From positions 1 through 46,750 of the forward strand of contig CAVXYG010000011.1 in assembly GCA_963766005.1 (NCBI GenBank): a DNA stretch of 46,750 nt. The letters are read 5' to 3'. Positions 8,080-16,639 of this stretch are shown here, piece by piece. Numbering within the stretch: position 1 is the first letter of the stretch; each line of letters begins with the position of its first letter. This DNA is from CAVXYG01 sp963766005. GTDB lineage: Bacteria; Actinomycetota; Actinomycetes; S36-B12; GCA-2699445. The notes beneath the pieces were generated by a model. The model was not told where the DNA came from and did no database searches. It worked only from the letters and a program-made list of their open reading frames with translations. The translations under genes and the position numbers were made by a program.

Positions 8080-8552
8080 GTCCGGCGGTGGGCGATGGCA
8101 CCACGACCCACGAGCGCTGTCCTCCGGTGCTGGCGTGCGACGCCGGACCCCGTCGCCTCACCCCCGAATCCGCCGGCCGGCCCGGTCGATAAGCCCGTGG
8201 CAGCAGCCCGGACGACCACGTGGTGGCGCGCGCCGTCACCCTCGCCGTATGGGTGACGCGGCCGCCGGGCCGCCGTTGCCGCCTGTGAGCGCCGCCGTTG
8301 CCGCCTGCGAGCACCGGCGACGAGGTCTCGGAAGTGCACCCCGCAGGACCACCAGGGGCCTGCCAGTCACCGGATCGGCGGTCTCGGCCGGAACTGCCCC
8401 CGCGGGATGAAGCCGCCTCCTCGCAGCTGGTGTTGGCGGGCTGAGGGCCCGCCGGATCCCCGTTGGGCGATCGGATCGGCCTCCGGGCCGAGGAGCACCG
8501 GAGCCGACGCCGATGGGTTGCGCCAGGACCGGGCGGGCACCTCTCAACAACG
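8080..8552. other. Stretch without a recognisable gene
   Basis: About 470 bp between two terminator hairpins, on the 3' side of both the whiB and YfcC-type genes. Frames on both strands are Arg/Pro/Ser-rich and resemble nothing I know. It holds a direct 22-bp repeat (8269-8290 and 8291-8312, one mismatch). It looks like spacer DNA or the trace of a lost gene. Confidence 0.5.
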
Positions 8553-8590
8553 GGAAGCCCCGTCGACACCGAGGCGTCGACGGGGCTTCC
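8553..8590 (-). terminator. Terminator hairpin for the YfcC-type gene
   Basis: A perfect 15-bp stem (8553-8567 with 8576-8590) and 8-nt loop lie just past the stop codon of the minus-strand carrier gene. No T-tract follows. Confidence 0.8.
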
Positions 8591-8607
8591 GCATGGGATC
8601 CGAAGGA

Positions 8608-10287
8608 TCAGGTTCCGCCGATCGGTGATGCCGATCCGACGAACATGAACACACAGATGAGCACGAACAGGATCACCAGCAACGGAGCCACGAACCGGAG
8701 ATAGCGGTCGTACCCCACCTTGGCCAGCGTCAGACCACCCATCACGATCGCGGAGGTCGGCGTGAACAGGTTCACCCAGCCCGAGGCCGACTGGAAGCCG
8801 GTCACCACGATGGCGCGGGAGACGTCAGCGAAGTCGGCCAGCGGCGCCATAATCGGCATCGCCAGTGTCGCGTGCCCGGAGGACGACGGCACCAGGAAGG
8901 CCAGCGGAATGTTCACGATGAACATCACCACGGCGAAGACCCCGGATGTCAGGCCCGAGACCACACCCTCCAGCGAGTTCAGCACGGTGTCGGTAATGCT
9001 CGCGTTGTTCATCACGACCGTGACGCCACGGGCCAGCGCGATGATGAACGCCGCACCCATGAAGTCGCCCATACCGGCAACGATGCTGTTGACCATGCCC
9101 TCTTCGCCGAGGCGGCCGATCAGGCCGATGATGACGGATCCGACGAGGAACAGCGCTGCCAGCTCGGGGAAGTACCAATCCAGCGTGATGCTGTCCAAGG
9201 AGTCGCTGAAATCGCGCCACGGAATCACCGAGAAGATCATGAGCACGAAGGTGAGCATGAAGACCCAGATCACGGCCTTCTGCCCGCCAGTCATCTCGGG
9301 GGCATCCACCTCGCTCTCCGCGGCCAGCAGATCATCGCCGTCCTGCGCTGCCGACAACGACTTGCTCGGATCCTTCTTGACCTTCTTCGCATAGCGCAGC
9401 ACGTAGAGGATCGAGACCGCGGTGAGCACCAGGTACATGATCGCGCGCAACACGATGCCGTTGCCGAGATCGATGCCGGCGCCGTCGGATGCCACACCGG
9501 TCGCGAACGGGTTGACCGTCGAGGCCAGCGTGCCGGTACCCGCGCCAAGCAGGATCACCACCGCACCGGTCATTCGGTCGTACCCGAGCGCGACCATGAT
9601 GGGCACAATCAATGCGTAGAAGCCCAGTGTCTCCTCTGCCATGCCGTACGACGTGCCACCGAGGGAGAACACGATCATCAGCAACACGATGAGCACGGTG
9701 GAGTTGGCCTTGAAGCGGTGCACCAGTCGGGCGATACCCACGTCGAGCGCGCCGGTGTTGATCGTCACCGTGATGAAGGCACCGATCGCCAGCACGAAGA
9801 AGAACACCTGGACGGCGCCGATCATGTCGCCGGACTCGTACGGACCGATCGGCTGGGTCTCGCCGAGGAACACCACGTTGGCCTCGAAGTCGGCCGCGGT
9901 CAGCTGGTCCTCCGGAGTCCCGGTCAGATCGGAGACGACCGACGCGCAGGCGGACTCCACATCTTCACTGGTCGCCGCGACCGGCGCCTCGACCGCGTCC
10001 TGCGGCGCCTGCTGGCCGTAGAGGCCGTTCACGGGCGCGAGCCACAGGTCGTAGAGCTTGTCCGGAATGCTGGTTTCGACTTCAACCTCGTGGTAGGACG
10101 CAGGCACCGGCTTGGCGTTGCCATCGCCGCAGTCCACATAGTCGTACGCACCCGCTGGGATGATGAAACTGAGTGCCCAGACGATGATGAGGACGAAGAA
10201 GAGCACGGTGAATGCTGTGGGGAACTTGAAACCCTTCTTCTCCGGCTCAGCGACCGGGGCTTGCGGAGCTGGAGTCTCCGTTGCCAT
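8608..10287 (-). CDS. YfcC-family carrier, probable arginine/ornithine antiporter
   Basis: A 559-residue polytopic membrane protein of the YfcC / C4-dicarboxylate anaerobic carrier family: a cytoplasmic N-terminus, a first membrane helix (TAFTVLFFVLIIVWALSFII) followed by PAGAY, a large extracytoplasmic loop of about 120 residues, then repeated helices with GGTSYGMAEETLGFYALIVP, LLGAGTGTLASTVNPFATGV and, near the end, PTSAIVMGGLTLAKVGYDRY. Family members are often found in arginine deiminase loci, where they are proposed to exchange arginine for ornithine. Here the gene is divergent from arcA-arcB, which supports that role; the substrate itself is inference. A GGGAG ribosome site precedes the ATG. 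Confidence 0.8.
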   Translation of the reverse strand: MATETPAPQAPVAEPEKKGFKFPTAFTVLFFVLIIVWALSFIIPAGAYDYVDCGDGNAKPVPASYHEVEVETSIPDKLYDLWLAPVNGLYGQQAPQDAVEAPVAATSEDVESACASVVSDLTGTPEDQLTAADFEANVVFLGETQPIGPYESGDMIGAVQVFFFVLAIGAFITVTINTGALDVGIARLVHRFKANSTVLIVLLMIVFSLGGTSYGMAEETLGFYALIVPIMVALGYDRMTGAVVILLGAGTGTLASTVNPFATGVASDGAGIDLGNGIVLRAIMYLVLTAVSILYVLRYAKKVKKDPSKSLSAAQDGDDLLAAESEVDAPEMTGGQKAVIWVFMLTFVLMIFSVIPWRDFSDSLDSITLDWYFPELAALFLVGSVIIGLIGRLGEEGMVNSIVAGMGDFMGAAFIIALARGVTVVMNNASITDTVLNSLEGVVSGLTSGVFAVVMFIVNIPLAFLVPSSSGHATLAMPIMAPLADFADVSRAIVVTGFQSASGWVNLFTPTSAIVMGGLTLAKVGYDRYLRFVAPLLVILFVLICVFMFVGSASPIGGT

Positions 10288-10617
10288 GGCGTCTCCCGAA
10301 TTCGGCGCCCACCTGGTGGTGGATCTTGATCACTTGAGTTCTAGCGCAACGGCGCCGGCAATGCGCGGTACTTGAGCAATGACGATCGGCTTTTTTCCGC
10401 CGGGCCCTCGCATCCGGACTCGTAGCCCCCGGCGCGCTGCCGCATCGCCGTCACGTCAGCGGCCTCACGGCAGCGCTGTCCGAGCGCCGGGACACCGATC
10501 GCGACCCGCGCTCGCCAGGAATGCCTGATGTTTTCGCCGGTTTAGGTGGCATCCCCGACCACTGGTCGTATTGGATGGCGGTGCCGCGCAGAACCGCGCA
10601 CAACGAAAGGAAACCCT
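10288..10617. promoter_or_regulatory. Divergent intergenic region, YfcC-type gene / arcA
   Basis: This 330-bp gap must hold both promoters of the arginine deiminase locus. It contains two copies of ACTTGAG about 40 bp apart (near 10332 and 10370) and a run of six T (near 10391), but I see no convincing ArgR, FNR or CRP palindrome. The arcA ribosome site is the AAAGGAAA just before 10618. Confidence 0.45.
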
Positions 10618-11847
10618 ATGACGCTGCATGTCGATTCTGAGGTCGGCCAGCTGAAGCAGGTGATCATCCACGAGCCAGGCCTCGAGCTCTCCCGACTGAC
10701 GCCGGGCAACGTGGACGACCTCCTCTTCGACGACGTGATGTGGGCACGCAAGGCCCGCGAGGAGCACCGCGCCTTTGCCGACGGGCTGCGGGAGAAGGGC
10801 GTGCAGGTGCACCACTTCTCCCAGCTGCTGGGGGAGGCATTGGAGCTGCCGGAGGCGCGTGAGTTCGTCCTGTCCCGCCTGGCCAACGAGCACTCCGTCG
10901 GCCCGCAGTTGGTGCAGCCGCTGCGCGAGCTCGCCGAGTCGGTGGACGGCCAGACCCTGGCCCAATACTTCATCGGCGGCATCCTGAAGAGGGATCTGGA
11001 GCTGCCCTCCGGCACTCACTCGCTGCTGTGGGAGTACCTGGACGACTACGATTTCGTCCTCACGCCGCTGCCCAACCACCTGTTCCAGCGGGACAACACG
11101 GCGTTCGTGTACCACGGCCTGTCCGTGAACCCGATGGCGAAGCCGGCCCGCAAGCGCGAGACCCTGCACAGCCGGGCGATCTGGAACTACCACCCGCTGT
11201 TCAAGGACGAGGGCCTGAACTTCTACTACGGCAACGACGACGAGCCGCACGAGCCAGCCACGGTCGAGGGCGGCGACATCCTGGTCATCGGCAACGGTGC
11301 CGTCATGATCGGCATGGGCGAGCGCACCACGCCGCAGGGCGTGGGCATGCTGGCGACGAAGTACTTCAGCAACCCCTCGAACGAGATCACCAAGGTGATC
11401 GTCGTGGAGCTGCCGAAGACCCGCGCCTTCATGCACCTCGACACCGCGATGACCATGATCGACAAGGACAAGTTCTCGGTCTACCCGTACTTGCCCGACA
11501 CGCTGCGGTCGTTTGAGCTGACGAAGGTCGACGACGGCGGCGCGTACAAGATCAAGGAGCTCGACGACATGTGGCCCGCGCTGGCCGATGCCGTCGGCGT
11601 GGAGAAGATGCACCCGCTGAAGACGCCGATCGACGAGCTCGGCGCCGCCCGCGAGCAGTGGGACGACGGCAACAACTTCCTTGCCGTGGCCCCCGGCGTC
11701 ATCTTCGGCTACGAGCGCAACGAGACCACCAACACCTTCCTGCGCAAGCACGGTATCGAGATCGTCGCCATCACGGGCAACGAGCTCGGCCGCGGTCGCG
11801 GTGGCCCGCGCTGCATGAGCTGCCCGATCGAGCGCGGCCCGGCGTAA
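10618..11847 (+). CDS. arcA: Arginine deiminase
   Basis: ArcA hydrolyses arginine to citrulline and ammonia, the first step of the arginine deiminase pathway, in the cytoplasm. The 409-residue product has the family landmarks in order: VGQLKQVIIHEPGLEL, LPNHLFQRDNTAF, VEGGDILVIGNG, MHLDTAMTMID, and GRGRGGPRCMSCPIERG, in which Cys399 is the catalytic nucleophile. Length is normal. An in-frame opening extends 24 codons upstream, but the ATG at 10618 is preceded by AAAGGAAA and gives the standard N-terminus MTLHVDSEVG. arcB follows after a 99-bp gap that contains a very strong hairpin. Acid or oxygen-limitation energy supply is the usual role. Confidence 0.96.
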   Translation: MTLHVDSEVGQLKQVIIHEPGLELSRLTPGNVDDLLFDDVMWARKAREEHRAFADGLREKGVQVHHFSQLLGEALELPEAREFVLSRLANEHSVGPQLVQPLRELAESVDGQTLAQYFIGGILKRDLELPSGTHSLLWEYLDDYDFVLTPLPNHLFQRDNTAFVYHGLSVNPMAKPARKRETLHSRAIWNYHPLFKDEGLNFYYGNDDEPHEPATVEGGDILVIGNGAVMIGMGERTTPQGVGMLATKYFSNPSNEITKVIVVELPKTRAFMHLDTAMTMIDKDKFSVYPYLPDTLRSFELTKVDDGGAYKIKELDDMWPALADAVGVEKMHPLKTPIDELGAAREQWDDGNNFLAVAPGVIFGYERNETTNTFLRKHGIEIVAITGNELGRGRGGPRCMSCPIERGPA

Positions 11848-11852
11848 CGGTC

Positions 11853-11889
11853 CAGGTGGTCGGGCCGGCGTCCCCGGCCCGACCACCTG
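11853..11889 (+). terminator. Strong hairpin between arcA and arcB
   Basis: A perfect 16-bp, GC-rich stem (11853-11868 with 11874-11889) with a 5-nt loop starts 6 nt after the arcA stop. No T-tract follows. It could lower arcB transcription, or protect the 3' end of arcA mRNA so that ArcA is made in excess. It is followed by a C/A-rich unstructured tract and the arcB ribosome site. Confidence 0.7.
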
Positions 11890-11946
11890 CCCGCCCCACC
11901 CCGCCCCACCCCGTAGAACCCAACCCCCAACCCCAGGAGAACCCGG

Positions 11947-12948
11947 ATGCCCGTCAACCTTCGTAATCGCGACTTCCTGAAGGAACTCGACTTCAGCACC
12001 AAGGAAATGAACTTCCTGCTCGACCTGTCCCGCGACCTCAAGCGGGCCAAGTACACCGGGACCGAGCGTCCCCGCATGCAGGGCAAGAACGTTGCGCTCA
12101 TCTTCGAGAAGACCTCCACGCGCACCCGGTGTGCGTTCGAGGTCGGCGCCTACGACCAGGGCGCTGGCGTGACCTACCTCGATCCGAGCGGCTCGCAGCT
12201 GGGCCACAAGGAGTCCATCGCCGACACCGGTCGGGTGCTGTCCGGCTTCTACGACGGCATCGAGTACCGCGGATCCGCCCACGAGAACGTGGAGGCGCTC
12301 GCCGAGTACTCCGGCGTCCCGGTGTGGAACGGCTTGACCGACGAGTGGCACCCCACGCAGATGCTGGCCGACTTCCTCACGATGATCGAGACGTCGCACA
12401 AGCCGGCGAACCAGATCACCTACGCCTACATGGGCGATGCCCGCTCCAATATGGGCAACTCCCTGCTGGTCATGGGCGCCATCATGGGTTCCGACGTCCG
12501 CATCTGCGGCCCGCGCGACCTGTGGCCCTCGCAGGAGGTTCAGGACGCCGCCCACGACCGCGCGGCCCAGAGCGGCGGCAAGGTCACCCTCACCGAGGAT
12601 CCGGAGGAGGCGCTGCCCGGCGCCCAGTTCCTCCACACCGACGTGTGGGTGTCGATGGGCGAGCCCAAGGAGGTCTGGGACGAGCGGATCAAGCTGCTCA
12701 AGCCCTACCAGGTCAACAAGGCCGCGCTGGACAAGACCGGCGAGGACGCGTTCTTCATGCACTGCCTCCCGGCGTTCCACGACACCAACACCAAGGTGGG
12801 CCAGGACATCGCCGAGAAGACCGGCATGGACAACGGCCTCGAGGTGACGAACGACGTGTTCGAGTCCGACCGCAACATCGCCTTCTCGCAGGCCGAGAAC
12901 CGGCTGCACACGATCAAGGCGATCATGGTTGCCACGATCGGCGACTGA
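11947..12948 (+). CDS. arcB: Ornithine carbamoyltransferase, catabolic type
   Basis: ArcB converts citrulline and phosphate to ornithine and carbamoyl phosphate (phosphorolysis) in the deiminase pathway. The 333-residue product shows the carbamoyl-phosphate motif STRTR (57-61), HPTQ (135-138) and the ornithine motif HCLPAFHD (from His272). Length and the N-terminus NLRNRDFLKELDFSTKEMN are typical of ArcB. The context next to arcA supports a catabolic rather than biosynthetic (ArgF) role. AGGAG is placed 7 nt before the ATG. A carbamate kinase gene (arcC), which would recover ATP from carbamoyl phosphate, is not found in the window. A hairpin terminator follows. Confidence 0.94.
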   Translation: MPVNLRNRDFLKELDFSTKEMNFLLDLSRDLKRAKYTGTERPRMQGKNVALIFEKTSTRTRCAFEVGAYDQGAGVTYLDPSGSQLGHKESIADTGRVLSGFYDGIEYRGSAHENVEALAEYSGVPVWNGLTDEWHPTQMLADFLTMIETSHKPANQITYAYMGDARSNMGNSLLVMGAIMGSDVRICGPRDLWPSQEVQDAAHDRAAQSGGKVTLTEDPEEALPGAQFLHTDVWVSMGEPKEVWDERIKLLKPYQVNKAALDKTGEDAFFMHCLPAFHDTNTKVGQDIAEKTGMDNGLEVTNDVFESDRNIAFSQAENRLHTIKAIMVATIGD

Positions 12949-12966
12949 CAGCGCACCGCATCCTCG

Positions 12967-12996
12967 AAAGGGGCTCCGCTTCGGCGGGGCCCCTTT
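12967..12996 (+). terminator. Terminator hairpin after arcB
   Basis: A 13-bp stem with one T-G pair (12967-12979 with 12984-12996) closed by a stable TTCG tetraloop. The stem begins with AAAGGGG and ends with CCCCTTT, the typical intrinsic terminator shape. Confidence 0.85.
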
Positions 12997-13112
12997 CCCG
13001 TGCTCGACGGATCGCCGACGTCTCGCACCGCGATGCACCCGACGCAGGCGCGCCGATCGGCTGTCGGTGCGCCCAGCGTGCAGGATCGGGCGGAAGCAGT
13101 CAGGATCGTGCT

Positions 13113-13232
13113 ATGGCCGTACCGCTGAGTCTCACCATGGTGGCCGCCGGACTGATCCGGGCCGACGACCGGACACCGGTTGCTGTTCCCACCGGCGACG
13201 AGGATGTCGACATCGACACATTCGCCGGGTGA
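13113..13232 (+). CDS. Possible small protein (39 aa)
   Basis: An ATG frame of 39 codons with strongly GC-biased third positions, encoding a hydrophobic start (MAVPLSLTMVAAGLI) and an acidic end (GDEDVDIDTFAG). An AGGA lies 8 nt upstream. It resembles no family I know. Codon bias is the only positive sign, so it may be chance. Confidence 0.3.
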   Translation: MAVPLSLTMVAAGLIRADDRTPVAVPTGDEDVDIDTFAG

Positions 13233-13273
13233 GGATCGACTGCACCCGGCTCCGCGCGTCGTAGGGTGGCGGC

Positions 13274-13582
13274 ATGGATTTCGTCATCCGCTCGATCGAG
13301 GTCGTCCTCGGCTATGGTCTCCTCCTCGTGCTGCTGTGGGCCTTCGTCGATTCCACGAGGTTCAGTGCCGAGCAGTACAAGGATGCTCGGCGGATGAGTC
13401 GCACACCATGGTTGTTCGCCGTCGGCCTCGCCGTCGTGCTCAACTTCTCCGTCGCCCATTTCACGTTCTCCGAACCGCTGAGCGCACATTCGCTGGCGTG
13501 GCTGGCGAGCCTGCTCGTGCTCCTGGTCTACGTCTACGACATGCGCCCGAAGCTGGTCCAGCAGCGGTTGGCCGAGGCGTAG
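13274..13582 (+). CDS. DUF2516 family membrane protein
   Basis: A 102-residue protein with three predicted membrane helices (about residues 5-24, 46-64 and 74-90), a short loop with ARRMSRTPWLFAVGLAVVL between the first two, and the C-terminal signature LLVLLVYVYDMRPKLVQQ. This layout, in particular the xVYDxRPxL ending, matches DUF2516, a conserved actinobacterial inner-membrane family of unknown role. An AGGGTGG ribosome site precedes the ATG. Confidence 0.75.
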   Translation: MDFVIRSIEVVLGYGLLLVLLWAFVDSTRFSAEQYKDARRMSRTPWLFAVGLAVVLNFSVAHFTFSEPLSAHSLAWLASLLVLLVYVYDMRPKLVQQRLAEA

Positions 13583-13827
13583 TGGCGCCGGTGCGTCGGC
13601 GCGCGCAGCGGCGCTCGAGCCCTCGCCATTCCGAGTGGTCGCACCGGGTTGCTGCAGCCGTTGGCGCAGCGACGGTCCGGTTCGGCTCGGCGCGGTGCCC
13701 GGCCGCCTCCACCAGCGCGGGATGACTGCGACCACCTGCCCCGGCGGGCCGGCGATCGTCGTCCCAGCCGCCCCGATGGCGGCCGAGCGTTCGGCGCCCT
13801 TGGGCCGGGGCCGTGCCCGGCGGCTCG

Positions 13828-15030
13828 ATGCGCGTGGCTGAGCCCGCCTCCGGCACGCCGACAGTGCGGCCCGTGCGGGCCGTCGCCGCGGCCGTCGGCA
13901 TCAACCTCGTCGGCGTGCTCCCGCTGTTCCTGACCGGCGGCATGGCCGTGCAGATCGGCCGCGACCTCGGGTTCGGCCCCGCTGGTGTCGGGGCTCTGGC
14001 AGCCTGCTACGCGGGCTCGGCGCTCTTAGCCAGCGCTCCCCTGGGCGGACGTGTGGGTCGCCTGGGAGTTCGGGTCTCGCTGCGCATCGCGGGGTTCGTG
14101 GCGGCGCTTGCGCTGGCAGGTGCTGCGCTCGCCCCTTCGGCACTCCTGCTCGGCATCGCCCTCGTGATCGGCGGGTTGGCCAACGCCATCGGCCAACCCG
14201 CCGGCAATGCCACGATTGCCCAGCATGTCCCGGCCTCCCGCTTCGGCCTGGCCTTCGCCGTGAAGCAGTCCGGCATTCCGCTGGCGACGACGCTGGCCGG
14301 GCTCGCCGTGCCCACCTTGGCCCTAACCCTCGGGTGGCGCGTCGCCTACGGCGCTGCCGCGCTCCTGGCGCTCGGAGCCGCCGCGCTGCCTCCCAGAGAC
14401 CGAAGCACGACGGGTCGGCGGCCCGAGGGTCGCGTTCCTGCCGACCGCCGAGTCCCGTTGTGGGCGTTGGCCGCCGCACTGGGGCTCGCCGTCGTCGCCG
14501 CAACCTCGATCGGTGCGTTCGGCGCATCCGGAGGTGTCGCCATCGGTCTGCCTGAGGCCACGGCGGGCCTCCTCGTTGCCGCCGGCGGCCTGGCCGGTCT
14601 CACCATCCGATTGGGCGCGGGGCTGCTCGCGGATCGCGTCCGCGTAGCCGCGCTGGACGGCGTCTCGGCGTTGATGCTGGCGGGGGCGATCGGTTGGGCG
14701 GCCATGGCGGCTGCCTTCGCGCTGGACGCCACCGGCGCCTACATCCTCGGCCTCCTCGTCGCCAATGCCTTCGGATGGGGGTGGCCCGGACTGCTGCACC
14801 TTGCTGTGGCCCGACTGTTCCCGACCGCGACGGCTGCGGCCAGCGGTATCACGCAGACCGGGGTGTCGGCCGGGCTCCTGGTCGGGCCGCTGGCGCTGGG
14901 CTTCGTGATTGGTACGGCTGGGTGGGCGCAGGCGTGGGCGGTGGCCGCGGGCGCCGCCATCGTCGCCGCCGGCATCACCGCCCGGCTGCGACCTCGGCTG
15001 GAGGCGCGCACGAACCAGGGCCAGCTGTGA
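13828..15030 (+). CDS. MFS transporter
   Basis: A 400-residue major facilitator protein with about 12 hydrophobic helices. The motif-A-like loop between helices 2 and 3 reads LGGRVGRLGVRVSLRI. Also visible are AIGQPAGNATIAQHVPASRF before helix 5 and, in the second half, LVANAFGWGWPGLLHLAV with GITQTGVSAGLLVGPLALG, a pattern seen in CynX/NimT-like and arabinose-efflux-like members. The substrate is not predictable. The ATG at 13828 is preferred over a GTG five codons upstream. It is the last intact gene before the decayed patch that starts at about 15030. Confidence 0.85.
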   Translation: MRVAEPASGTPTVRPVRAVAAAVGINLVGVLPLFLTGGMAVQIGRDLGFGPAGVGALAACYAGSALLASAPLGGRVGRLGVRVSLRIAGFVAALALAGAALAPSALLLGIALVIGGLANAIGQPAGNATIAQHVPASRFGLAFAVKQSGIPLATTLAGLAVPTLALTLGWRVAYGAAALLALGAAALPPRDRSTTGRRPEGRVPADRRVPLWALAAALGLAVVAATSIGAFGASGGVAIGLPEATAGLLVAAGGLAGLTIRLGAGLLADRVRVAALDGVSALMLAGAIGWAAMAAAFALDATGAYILGLLVANAFGWGWPGLLHLAVARLFPTATAAASGITQTGVSAGLLVGPLALGFVIGTAGWAQAWAVAAGAAIVAAGITARLRPRLEARTNQGQL

Positions 15031-15042
15031 TGTCCAGGGACG

Positions 15043-15299
15043 TTGCTCAGCCTGGTGATGGGTGTCAAGATCTCGGTACGAATCGCGATCTTCACCGGCA
15101 CCAACGGCGTCTTCAACCCCGACGCCCGAGTATTCCGCGACCGTGCTGGCAGCCAGGGCACCGAACTTGGCTACTACGAGAAGGACGACGCCTTCCACGT
15201 TTGGATGTTCCGGCCAAGGCCCAAGACCCCTTCTTCCAGAACGTCCACACCGAACTCGATACGACACCTGCCAACAACGCCGGTGACGAGCCTAGCTGA
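15043..15299 (+). pseudogene. Small gene broken by a frameshift
   Basis: From about 15058 one frame reads MGVKISVRIAIFTGTNGVFN, then ARVFRDRAGSQGTELGYYEK and DDAFHVWMFRPRPK; at about 15225 sensible coding passes to another frame reading DPFFQNVHTELDTTPANNAG and ending DEPS. Joined, this makes a product of roughly 80 residues. The change of frame needs a one-base indel. I do not recognise the family. It is either a decayed gene or a sequence error. Confidence 0.45.
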
Positions 15300-15427
15300 A
15301 GGGCGCACAAGCAGCATCTGCTCGTGGGTGGGGTCCGTCCCTTTCGGAGTGCCCCAATCGCCGCCAGTCGGGCGTGCTGCACCTCCGGTCGGGGCGCGCG
15401 TGCCGCCGACCCCGCTCGTGGGCGTTC

Positions 15428-15625
15428 TCAGGCGGCGCCTGCAACTCCGGCCTCGATGCTGGCCATGATCGGTGGGATGTCGTGTTCCAGGGTCCGGCGC
15501 ACGATGTCGGTGTCAACGAGCAGGTAGCCGTGTGCGATGCGGTTGCGCATCCCCCACATGAGCGGCCATGCGTCGCCGAACAGCCGATCCCGGGTCGGTG
15601 TGTCCAGCCGGGCCAGTGCCTCCAC
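15428..15625 (-). pseudogene. Truncated second copy of hepT
   Basis: This fragment encodes the last 65 residues of a HepT toxin and is almost identical to the C-terminal part of the complete hepT at 16640-16966. It keeps the HEPN RNase/AMPylation-site motif RNRIAHGY. The first 43 residues and the partner antitoxin gene are gone: at the break the sequence jumps to DNA resembling the region upstream of mntA (15626-15679 against about 17445-17496). The residual frame could start at a GTG (15625) at the junction. A functional product is unlikely. Confidence 0.8.
15452..15625. repeat. 174-bp duplicated segment, copy 1
   Basis: It matches 16664-16837 in direct orientation with four mismatches in 174 bp by eye. 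It lies in the hepT fragment. Confidence 0.9.
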
Positions 15626-15763
15626 GCAGGTGCTATCAAGGCCCGACGCGCATCACCTCGGCGCATCCTCACCCGCCCCCTACTGCCGCGGGCTGGGCGC
15701 CTTGGGTTGAGGGTCGCGGCGCCCGGGTCGGGGTGGTCCTGGGGATGTTGCGGCGCGGGTCGG

Positions 15764-16144
15764 CTACCGGAGCAGGCGCACTCGAATGGGTAGGTCGAGT
15801 TCGGCCCAGGCGCGGTCGGCTGTCAACACCTCGGGCGGGTTGCTTCGGACTGTCAGGGCCAGGCAGCATCGATCGCCCAGCGACAGCCGTGTGCCTCCGT
15901 CGAGCGATCGCATCGCGCCGGCGAGCTCGGCATCCGCTTCGGTGACGGGTTCGATAACCACGCCGGCAGCGGTGAGAAGCCCCCGAACACGGCTCACGTC
16001 GACCTCGGCGTCGACCAGCTTGCCGATCACCTCAGCGAGGTTCACCGCTCCCAGGCGCGCGGACGCAAGCGCCCCCACGACCACCGCCGCGCCGGGTTCG
16101 TCGTGCACAAGCGCCAGGACGGCCGACGCATCGAGGACTGTCAT
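15764..16144 (-). CDS. vapC: VapC-type PIN-domain toxin
   Basis: A 126-residue PIN-domain ribonuclease. The acidic Mg-binding residues are in place: Asp5 in VLDASAVLALVHDEPG, Glu in VNLAEVIGKLVD, Asp in SLGDRCCLALTV and Asp in LTADRAWAELDL. VapC toxins cut tRNA or rRNA and are held in check by VapB. Its ATG overlaps the vapB stop by 4 bp, the usual coupled arrangement with antitoxin first. The active site looks complete. The pair lies between the truncated and complete hepT copies. Confidence 0.9.
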   Translation of the reverse strand: MTVLDASAVLALVHDEPGAAVVVGALASARLGAVNLAEVIGKLVDAEVDVSRVRGLLTAAGVVIEPVTEADAELAGAMRSLDGGTRLSLGDRCCLALTVRSNPPEVLTADRAWAELDLPIRVRLLR

Positions 16145-16386
16145 TCGCCGATTGCGGCCGCGTGGCGGCGCTCACTGAGCAGCTCGTCGACCAGCGACCG
16201 CGTCCTTGGCACCTGCGAGGCCACGCCGCGGAGTTCGAAGGCAGCATCCTGCGGCCGTTCGAGCACGAGGCTGCGGCCGACCAGACGTAAGTGCAACTGG
16301 TCTCCGGGGGAAAGCCCCAAAGCGCTGCGAACCTCTGCCGGAATGACCAGGCGCCCTTGCTGGCCCAGCACTAATGTGGCATCCAT
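16141..16386 (-). CDS. vapB: VapB-type antitoxin, AbrB/MazE fold
   Basis: An 81-residue antitoxin with an N-terminal SpoVT-AbrB swapped-hairpin DNA-binding domain (GQQGRLVIPAEVRSALGLSP then GDQLHLRLVGRSLVLE) and a C-terminal tail (RTRSLVDELLSERRHAA) suited to wrapping the toxin. Antitoxins of this type repress their own operon. It overlaps vapC by 4 bp. Confidence 0.9.
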   Translation of the reverse strand: MDATLVLGQQGRLVIPAEVRSALGLSPGDQLHLRLVGRSLVLERPQDAAFELRGVASQVPRTRSLVDELLSERRHAAAIGE

Positions 16387-16639
16387 GAGGCAAGAATGCC
16401 ACTGATCGTAAATTCATGCCATAGCCGCTGACCACCCTCCGCGCAAACCGCGGGCGCTGTGCCGCGTACCGGGCTGCCCCCGCTGGGTTCCCGTCCATGC
16501 CGTCAAGCTAGCGCGGGCAGTCCTACCCGTCCGGCACTCGGCTCGGGTTGCGGCCGAACGCGGCATACCGCCACGTGCCGGGCGTGCGTCGTTTCCGGCC
16601 CGCCGCGCGCGTTGGGGGGCCTTCGCGCTGCTGGGTGCC

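Noticed and set aside
8269..8312. Two adjacent 22-bp direct repeats as a possible CRISPR or iteron
   Set aside because: Only two copies with no spacers; this looks like slippage in a GCC-rich tract.
10320..10380. Possible FNR/CRP-type site upstream of arcA (TTGA-containing elements)
   Set aside because: Half-sites have the wrong spacing and poor symmetry; only the direct ACTTGAG repeat is certain.
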